From NCBI RefSeq assembly GCF_018224885.1, contig NZ_JAGTXB010000007.1:310001-374000 (forward strand): DNA of 64,000 bases, given 5' to 3'. Source of the DNA: Chitinophaga hostae (GTDB taxonomy: Bacteria; Bacteroidota; Bacteroidia; Chitinophagales; Chitinophagaceae). Shown here piece after piece: positions 58,914 to 64,000 of this stretch (position 1 is the first letter of the stretch; every line of letters starts with the position of its first letter). The notes beneath the pieces are model-generated. The model searched no databases, was not told where the DNA came from, and saw only the letters and a list, made by a program, of their open reading frames with translations. The position numbers were made by a program, and so were the translations under genes.

Positions 58914-59510
58914 TTACCGGCCCAGCAACCATACCACCAGGGCGGGAAACAGGTGCCCGGATAGCTCCAGGTGCTTCCGGATAAATTGCAGGGATCTGAC
59001 GAGTGAGTTTTTAACGGTATTAGGGGAGATGGAAAGTTCAGCAGCAATCTCCGGTATCTTCAGTCCGTTTTCCCTGCTTAACAGGTAAATACGTTTCGCC
59101 TGGGGCGGCAACAGGGCTACGGCCACGCCTATCTGTTTTACCATGGCGCTGTAGCTTAATAATTCCTCTGTGGTGCTGACCGGCTCATCAGCGGTATAAC
59201 GGGAGCTGATCACATCCATGGCTTTATGATGTACTACCTGTTTACGGAGATAGGAAAACGATTGGTGGAATATGATGCGCAGCAGCCAGGAACGGGGGTT
59301 TTCAATTTCTATCAGCTTGTCGCGACTCATCCATAACCGCAGAAACGATTCCTGGATAATATCTTCTGTAACAGCAGCGGTTTTGGTGAGATGTGATACC
59401 AGGGGGCGCAGCTCCGGTACGTAACGATGGAAAAATTGTCGGAAGGCGAGTTCGTCGCCTTCCGAAATTAGCTTGAAAAGTTCTCTATCGTTAATTGAAT
59501 TCGCCTGCAT
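58914..59510 (-). CDS. RNA polymerase ECF sigma factor, SusC/FecR-associated (locus 2)
   Basis: 198 residues. Region 2: AFRQFFHRYVPELRPLVSHLTK with AVTEDIIQESFLRLWMSRDKL; region 4: LLPPQAKRIYLLSRENGLKIPEIAAELSISPNTVKNSLVRSL. Same ECF group as in locus 1. The start lies only 38 bp after the gene of a helical protein of the SPFH cluster on the same strand, so transcription from that cluster may reach the sigma gene. Confidence 0.94.
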   Translation of the reverse strand: MQANSINDRELFKLISEGDELAFRQFFHRYVPELRPLVSHLTKTAAVTEDIIQESFLRLWMSRDKLIEIENPRSWLLRIIFHQSFSYLRKQVVHHKAMDVISSRYTADEPVSTTEELLSYSAMVKQIGVAVALLPPQAKRIYLLSRENGLKIPEIAAELSISPNTVKNSLVRSLQFIRKHLELSGHLFPALVVWLLGR

Positions 59511-59548
59511 GAGAGATGCCCCGGCGCTAAAAGTAGCAAAATTTAATT

Positions 59549-60118
59549 TCAGAATTCAATATCATCCGCCACATTACCACCCTGCGCTTCTGAAAACAAT
59601 TTCTCATACTTAGCCCTGTAAGCAGCCTGTTTTTTATTATAGCCTTCAAAATCAGCAGCTATTTCGCGGTGCAGCTCCGCGTTCCAGTTAGATGCGGCGA
59701 TCTGGAAATCGCCCAGGGAAATACCATAAGTATCTACAACCCACTGTGCGCCGTCAACACCGTAATCATAGGCTACCTGTCTTGCTACCTCCAGTTCGTC
59801 ATAAAACGCTTTATCGGTTTTTATCTTCGTGGTATTATCGGCTCCTTCAGCAGAAACGTTGGCTTTTAAGCCGTTGAATTTCGGATGCTGATCAGCCTGA
59901 CCAAAGTATTGACCAAAGAGGGTGACAATATGAAAGGTTTCGTCCTGCTTCATACGTTCCGGCCAAAGCAGGTTTACTTCCTGCCATACTGGTAATTCTA
60001 CGCCAAGGGCCGTGGCTATATCCTGTTCGCTCAACCCGCTTCCTAATTTTGCGCAGGCAGCGCTATAATCTTCCAGACTGATACCGTGGATGGGCGCTAA
60101 TAATGGATTCTCTGACAT
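59549..60118 (-). CDS. Hypothetical protein of the SPFH / zinc-ribbon cluster
   Basis: 189 residues, cytoplasmic, mostly helical and acidic. LEDYSAACAKLGSGLSEQDIATALGVELPVWQEVNLLWPERM suggests an N-terminal helical module. FGQYFGQADQHPKFNGL, AYDYGVDGAQWVVDTYGISLGDFQIAASNWNAEL and the helical C-terminus AYRAKYEKLFSEAQ follow. Bacteroidota proteins of this kind are grouped under an uncharacterised DUF (perhaps DUF6620, not certain). It lies 11 bp downstream of the zinc-binding 274-residue gene. Confidence 0.7.
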   Translation of the reverse strand: MSENPLLAPIHGISLEDYSAACAKLGSGLSEQDIATALGVELPVWQEVNLLWPERMKQDETFHIVTLFGQYFGQADQHPKFNGLKANVSAEGADNTTKIKTDKAFYDELEVARQVAYDYGVDGAQWVVDTYGISLGDFQIAASNWNAELHREIAADFEGYNKKQAAYRAKYEKLFSEAQGGNVADDIEF

Positions 60119-60129
60119 ATGTTTGTTTT

Positions 60130-60954
60130 TTAGTAATGACCAATCTCCATGTCTTTCAACATGCGTTCATAAAATTTTTCGTTTTCGTTTGCCATATCCG
60201 GCACTATTTTGTTCCATTCATCGAACATGGCCCGGAGGTATTTCCGGTACAGACCAGGATCTTTTGGATGGGTTTCATTAAAGTTGCGAAGCAGGTGAGC
60301 CGTGCGCTGTTCTGCCAGGCTGCGTGCATTATGCAACACCATCTGTGCTTCCGTGGAGGGCATAAAGGTGTTCTGCGTATGACAAAAGGAACAGCTGACA
60401 TAAGTAGCGATAAAAAACATTTTTGGAATGCTGATATCACCTCCGCACTGGCGGCAGTTAAAGCTGTCTTTTATCTTTTCAAATGCCAGCAGTTGCTCCT
60501 GGTAGGCAGTTTCCAGGTCCTGTTCCCCTGCTGCCTGTTGCAGCTGTTCGATGGCCGCATGCAGCTTTTCTTCGAAAACCTGGTGCCTGTCAATACAATC
60601 CATCCGGAAACTATGCAACAGGCTATGGTATTTGCTGCCGGCTTTTGTGATAATACCCGGTATCATGGCTTCACCGGAAAAAAGAAGACCATTGATTTTC
60701 TCTTCTCTTACCTGGTTGGCTTTAGTGCGCATCTGCGACAACTGTCCCAGCAATCCCATTAACATATGTCCGTGCGCACGTTTATACGGATCAGTATCCT
60801 GGTTAAAAACGCTTTTCAGTTCGGGTACTGCGGCGGCACACATCTCCGTCATCCTTTCTTCCAGTTTTTGTAAAAAGGTAAACCACCTGTCACGCGTTTC
60901 ATTGATGGTAGCTATCAGCTCCGGGTTATCATATTTTTTTTCAAAACCAAACAT
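60130..60954 (-). CDS. Hypothetical zinc-ribbon protein with long helical flanks
   Basis: 274 residues, no signal peptide. An N-terminal helical part (about 1-160; YDNPELIATINETRDRWFTF, MLMGLLGQLSQMRTKANQV) is followed by a four-cysteine zinc ribbon (CRQCGGDI...CSFCHTQN, about 168-195) and a further helical part with AHLLRNFNETHPKDPGLYRKYLRAMFDEW. The pattern suggests a protein-interaction or quality-control adapter rather than an enzyme. It stands between the short zinc-ribbon gene and the helical gene in a tightly spaced row. Confidence 0.7.
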   Translation of the reverse strand: MFGFEKKYDNPELIATINETRDRWFTFLQKLEERMTEMCAAAVPELKSVFNQDTDPYKRAHGHMLMGLLGQLSQMRTKANQVREEKINGLLFSGEAMIPGIITKAGSKYHSLLHSFRMDCIDRHQVFEEKLHAAIEQLQQAAGEQDLETAYQEQLLAFEKIKDSFNCRQCGGDISIPKMFFIATYVSCSFCHTQNTFMPSTEAQMVLHNARSLAEQRTAHLLRNFNETHPKDPGLYRKYLRAMFDEWNKIVPDMANENEKFYERMLKDMEIGHY

Positions 60955-60969
60955 GGATACGACTATAGG

Positions 60970-61218
60970 TTACGAGTTATTTCCTTTTTTGATGTGAATA
61001 CCGTCTGTGAGTTTTATTTCCATAAATACAAAACCACAATAGGCACAAGCAGTAAGTCCGTGGCGGAATGCCCTGCCAGCACCGCAATTGGGACAATCGC
61101 GGGCATCCATGCCGGCATCTTCTTTTTTTACTTCCCCGCCATAATTCTTTTGTTGCAAGGCTTTTTCTTTCAGCTTTTCAACATAGGTTAACGCACGTTT
61201 CTTTTCGTTTTCACTCAT
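60970..61218 (-). CDS. Small zinc-ribbon protein
   Basis: 82 residues. A Lys-rich N-terminal helix (about 1-30; KKRALTYVEKLKEKALQQKN) leads to a four-cysteine ribbon, CPNCGAG...CAYCGFVF, with the two C-x-x-C-G pairs typical of zinc-ribbon modules. The C-terminus (IKLTDGIHIKKGNNS) is a short strand. It lies 20 bp after the SPFH gene and 15 bp before the next, so it is part of the same unit. Confidence 0.8.
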   Translation of the reverse strand: MSENEKKRALTYVEKLKEKALQQKNYGGEVKKEDAGMDARDCPNCGAGRAFRHGLTACAYCGFVFMEIKLTDGIHIKKGNNS

Positions 61219-61238
61219 ATATACAAATTGAAAACCCG

Positions 61239-62195
61239 TTATAATAATTTCAGCAATGCTTCTTTCTTTGCGGTGTATTCTCCCGCATTAATCAATCCTG
61301 CTTCAAAAAGATGTTTTAGTTTTTGCAGTCTCACGCTAATATCCTCTGCCGGTGGACCGGGTTCCACAGCAGGTATCAGGGGTTTCACCTGTTGCAGCAT
61401 CACTCCCATTGCCACGGCTTGCTGCATGGCATTTCCGGCAGCTGAATTTTCTTTGTCTATCGCATTCGCCAAACTAAACTGTGTAAATTTATTCATGTCG
61501 GTTACCATGTTCATACCGGTTACCTTGTCATAATGCTTCAGTACTTCTTCCGGCAACGTGGCATTGGTAATGGTAAAACGGGTTACTTCCAGTCCGAAGT
61601 CGTCGAAATAGGGCTGGATCAAAGGCCCGATCTTTTCATTCAGGGCAGAAAGATTACTGGCTACATCCACTACAGATATACCGGCTTTGGCCAGTGCTTC
61701 CGCAAATTTCGGCGCAATAAAATCCCTTAACTGCCATTCCAGTTCCCGGATACCCAGCTGCGGAAAAGTGCCGGCATACTCCCTGAAAAACTTTGCCACA
61801 TCTGCAACCCGGATATTATAGGAGCCAAATGCCCTTATGCGTACCTGCCCGAAACTGCTGTCCCGCATCAGCACAGGCGCGGGGGTTCCCCATTTCAGGT
61901 TAACAAACTGATGCGTATTAAAAAAATAAACGTCTGCTTTAAAAGGGCTCTGAAAGCCATACTTCCAGCCTTTAAGACGGCTAAGCACCGGTATATTTTC
62001 GGTATGCAGCGTATATCGCCCTGCTGTAAATATATCTGCCAAACGGCCCTCATTAAGAAAAAGCACCGACTGGCTTTCTCTTACAGTTAACGCTGCACCA
62101 TTTTTTATTTCTTTATCTGTATCAGGAAACTTCCACATCAGCAGGTCCGGATCCGGGGGCACAGATTCAATGATTTCAACAAATGGTAGGGCCAT
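61239..62195 (-). CDS. SPFH-domain protein with C-terminal SHOCT module (YdjI / virion-core-protein type)
   Basis: 318 residues. No membrane helix at the N-terminus; the SPFH region begins at about 35 (TVRESQSVLFLNEGRLADIFTAGRYTL, IPVLSRLKGWKYGFQSPFKADVYFFN). The long coiled helical part has FAEALAKAGISVVDVASNLSALNEKIGPLI and LPEEVLKHYDKVTG. The end is a SHOCT module (DISVRLQKLKHLFEAGLINAGEYTAKKEALL). This is the B. subtilis YdjI-like group. It is thought to work at membranes with partner proteins. In B. subtilis its neighbours include a PspA-like protein and zinc-ribbon proteins; here zinc ribbons are present but PspA is not. Confidence 0.85.
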   Translation of the reverse strand: MALPFVEIIESVPPDPDLLMWKFPDTDKEIKNGAALTVRESQSVLFLNEGRLADIFTAGRYTLHTENIPVLSRLKGWKYGFQSPFKADVYFFNTHQFVNLKWGTPAPVLMRDSSFGQVRIRAFGSYNIRVADVAKFFREYAGTFPQLGIRELEWQLRDFIAPKFAEALAKAGISVVDVASNLSALNEKIGPLIQPYFDDFGLEVTRFTITNATLPEEVLKHYDKVTGMNMVTDMNKFTQFSLANAIDKENSAAGNAMQQAVAMGVMLQQVKPLIPAVEPGPPAEDISVRLQKLKHLFEAGLINAGEYTAKKEALLKLL

Positions 62196-62321
62196 ATTGC
62201 CTGGGTTTAAACATTCATGTTGTGTAAAAGTACGGTTTTACCGGGTCATTATCAGCACCTGTACCGCTTCCACCCGGTGAAAATACCTGTTTCCGGGTAT
62301 TTTCCCAAGTTAACGTTTTAA

Positions 62322-62329
62322 TAATTTTG
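62322..62329 (+). promoter_or_regulatory. Putative -7 element of the lipoprotein gene
   Basis: TAATTTTG matches TAnnTTTG exactly and lies 46 nt before the start codon. The -33 position reads TTT rather than TTG. Confidence 0.4.
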
Positions 62330-62375
62330 CAGAACATTAGCACTCCTCATAATTCGGAAATCATCAGCATCAAAT

Positions 62376-63056
62376 ATGAAATATACATTACTTCTTTCCA
62401 TTGCCGTTTCAACCCTCCTGGTTTCCTGCAGCAAAAAAGACGGAGACAAAGGCCCCAGCGACGAAGACATTCTTCACAAAAAAGTGGAAGACATCATTCC
62501 GCAAAAATACCTGGACACCTTACAAAGGCTGAAATTGAATATTAACGGCGGCGTAACGCCTCCCAATGTGGAAGGCAGTTACAGCATACGTCCATCCATA
62601 CTGGACACCAGCAATATCGACACCGACAGCCCCGGCACCGAGTTTCACCCGGGGATCGTACATTTTTCCGGGCAAAACAGTAAGGACTTCAGTATAAAAC
62701 TGATCGGCGAACATTTTGTAGGCATTTCAGATACCAGCATTGCAACCGCTATCTCCGGCTCCGGTAACGACTTTACCGTGTATGGAAAAATAAAATCAGT
62801 CAACGGCAGCAAATCTGCTATCATTGCCCTGATCATAACCGCAACAAAAGATGGGGACCATCTCCGGAACTTTAAGATCGGTATTATTAACATCGACAAC
62901 AGCAATGGCGCCGGGGTATTTATCCCGGAAGGAAAAGGACGCGTGGCACACGACCAGGATCTTATATCGGAGAAAATAACATCCAAAAAGGCGGCAACAG
63001 AAAACTCCCGGGTGGAATCATTATCGATCCGTCACCTGGGCCTGATATACCAATAA
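62376..63056 (+). CDS. Hypothetical lipoprotein
   Basis: 226 residues from MKYTLLLSIAVSTLLVSCSKKDGDKG, a lipoprotein signal with Cys near residue 18. IIPQKYLDTLQRLKLNINGG and a beta-rich middle (VEGSYSIRPSILDTSNI, IKLIGEHFVGISDTS, IATAISGSGNDFTVYGKIKS) follow. No family was recognised. No neighbour on the same strand upstream; divergent from the SPFH gene. A hairpin terminator follows at 63114. Confidence 0.75.
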   Translation: MKYTLLLSIAVSTLLVSCSKKDGDKGPSDEDILHKKVEDIIPQKYLDTLQRLKLNINGGVTPPNVEGSYSIRPSILDTSNIDTDSPGTEFHPGIVHFSGQNSKDFSIKLIGEHFVGISDTSIATAISGSGNDFTVYGKIKSVNGSKSAIIALIITATKDGDHLRNFKIGIINIDNSNGAGVFIPEGKGRVAHDQDLISEKITSKKAATENSRVESLSIRHLGLIYQ

Positions 63057-63113
63057 CGATCATCCCATAACTGTTATACTTAAGCTAATATGCTAACCCC
63101 GTTTTTTCCAATA

Positions 63114-63186
63114 CCGTAGGTTATTCGCTCTTTTGCTACTACATCCGTACGTGCATTCCAGCTGTAATAACCTATGGTTTTTTTTT
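63114..63186 (+). terminator. Probable intrinsic terminator of the lipoprotein gene
   Basis: CCGTAGGTTATT (63114-63125) pairs with AATAACCTATGG (63166-63177) with one mismatch, 40-nt loop and a run of nine T. The long loop makes this less certain than the other terminators here. The rest of the 63057-63281 gap has nothing recognised. Confidence 0.5.
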
Positions 63187-63281
63187 GTCCCAATTCATTA
63201 ACCTTCCTTAACATTAAAGCAACCCTCGTTAACCTGCTTTAGCGTGCAGCAAAACTACATTCGTACCTGTAAAAGTGTACT

Positions 63282-64000
63282 ATGAAGAAATGCTACCTGC
63301 TGCTTATTGCCTGCTGGCTCTCCTTTGCCGCCTACGCACAAAAAAATGGTTCCATTAAAGGCTCCCTGCTCGACACCGCTGCACACCACCCGGTGGTATC
63401 CGCCACGGTAACGCTGCTGAAGGCGAAAGACTCATCACTCGTAACGTTTACGATGACCAATAACAAAGGCGCCTTCGAGCTCAGTGGAGTACCGCCGGGC
63501 GACTACCGGCTGCTCTTTACCCATGTAAGCTATCACAACAACCGTCGCCTGGTTACCATTCCCGCCGGCAGCGCAGATGTGCAGCTTCCTGCCGTTATCA
63601 TGCATGACCTGAGCAGAACCCTCGATGAAGTAGTTGTAACCGGGGAATCGCCCCCCGTGACCCTTATCGGCGATACCATTCAATACAATGCCGGTTCGTT
63701 TAAAACCATCCCCAATGCCAGTGTGGAGCAGCTGCTCAAGAAAATGCCCGGCATACAGGTCAATAAAGACGGTACGGTAAAGGCGCAGGGACAAACCGTA
63801 AAACGGGTGCTGGTGGACGGCAAGGAATTTTTTGGCACCGATCCGAAAATAGCCACCAAAAACCTGCCCGCCGACGCCGTCGATAAGGTACAGGTATACG
63901 ATCGCCTCAGCGATGCCGCACAGCTGACCGGCTTCGACGATGGCAACAGCGAAAAAACCATCAACCTCAAACTGAAACAGGATAAAAAGAAAGGCATGTT
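63282..64000 (+). CDS. TonB-dependent outer-membrane beta-barrel protein, N-terminal part (3' end outside window)
   Basis: 239 residues present. A signal peptide (MKKCYLLLIACWLSFAAYAQ) is followed by a carboxypeptidase-like beta domain (GSIKGSLLDTAAHHPVVSATVTLL) and the start of a plug domain (LDEVVVTGESPPV, SVEQLLKKMPGIQVNKDGTV, VLVDGKEFFGTDPKIATKNL). This is the OMP_b-brl-3-type group, smaller than SusC and without an STN domain or SusD partner in view. Substrate unknown. Confidence 0.88.
   Translation, partial: MKKCYLLLIACWLSFAAYAQKNGSIKGSLLDTAAHHPVVSATVTLLKAKDSSLVTFTMTNNKGAFELSGVPPGDYRLLFTHVSYHNNRRLVTIPAGSADVQLPAVIMHDLSRTLDEVVVTGESPPVTLIGDTIQYNAGSFKTIPNASVEQLLKKMPGIQVNKDGTVKAQGQTVKRVLVDGKEFFGTDPKIATKNLPADAVDKVQVYDRLSDAAQLTGFDDGNSEKTINLKLKQDKKKGM

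Overview
The window reads as a chromosomal segment of a glycan-degrading Bacteroidota, most like the Chitinophagaceae. The evidence is two complete ECF sigma / FecR anti-sigma / SusC / SusD operons, a type IX secretion C-terminal sorting domain, FecR proteins with a DUF4974-like tail, promoters matching the Bacteroidota consensus (TTG, 19-21 nt, TAnnTTTG), and many secreted glycosidases. No rRNA, tRNA, CRISPR array, transposase or prophage genes were seen. The first and last genes are cut by the window edges.

Layout. 1-3.1 kb: the C-terminal part of a LacI-type regulator facing a translationally coupled pectinesterase (CE8) / GH43 pair. 3.3-6.5 kb: GNAT acetyltransferases, a glycine-zipper lipoprotein, two decayed oxidoreductase remnants and an MscS channel. 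6.7-17 kb: two large GH2 enzymes, with a GlxA-type AraC regulator, an SRPBCC protein, two VOC proteins, a ThuA-like protein and a tail-fibre-like surface protein between them. 17-22.2 kb: a GT87 glycosyltransferase, a PhnA protein, and an MBOAT / SGNH pair typical of O-acetylation of an exported polysaccharide. 22.4-31.6 kb: polysaccharide utilisation locus 1 on the minus strand (sigma, FecR, SusC, SusD, beta-helix/PDZ protein resembling GH141). 31.8-34.8 kb: a MocR regulator divergent from a cupin and a DapA-family aldolase/lyase. 35-41.7 kb: assorted housekeeping and stress genes (NagD-like HAD, DHA2 efflux pump, DoxX, Crp/Fnr regulator, Sel1 protein, NTF2-like protein, lone ExbD). 41.9-48.8 kb: a four-gene plus-strand operon of a 65-aa possibly Sm-like protein and three very large cytoplasmic HEAT-like repeat proteins with no recognisable enzyme. 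49-59.5 kb: polysaccharide utilisation locus 2 (sigma, FecR, SusC, SusD, GH16 beta-glucanase with CBM6 modules and a sorting domain). 59.5-62.2 kb: an SPFH-SHOCT protein with two zinc-ribbon proteins and a partner, directly upstream of and co-oriented with the locus 2 sigma gene. 62.4 kb to the end: a lipoprotein and the start of a TonB-dependent outer-membrane protein.

Three things go beyond routine annotation. First, both FecR-SusC gaps carry, on the strand opposite the operon, a consensus promoter at the susC start codon and about 95 nt later an intrinsic terminator with the same geometry in both loci (9-bp stem, one G.U at pair 6, 7-nt loop, T tract). This predicts a pair of related antisense small RNAs over the susC leaders. 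Second, four intergenic long hairpins (177-275 bp) share terminal and central motifs, but their arms vary together within each copy; a fifth, unrelated long hairpin supplies the stop codons of the two convergent genes it separates. Third, the HEAT-repeat operon appears to be an uncharacterised multi-scaffold system.
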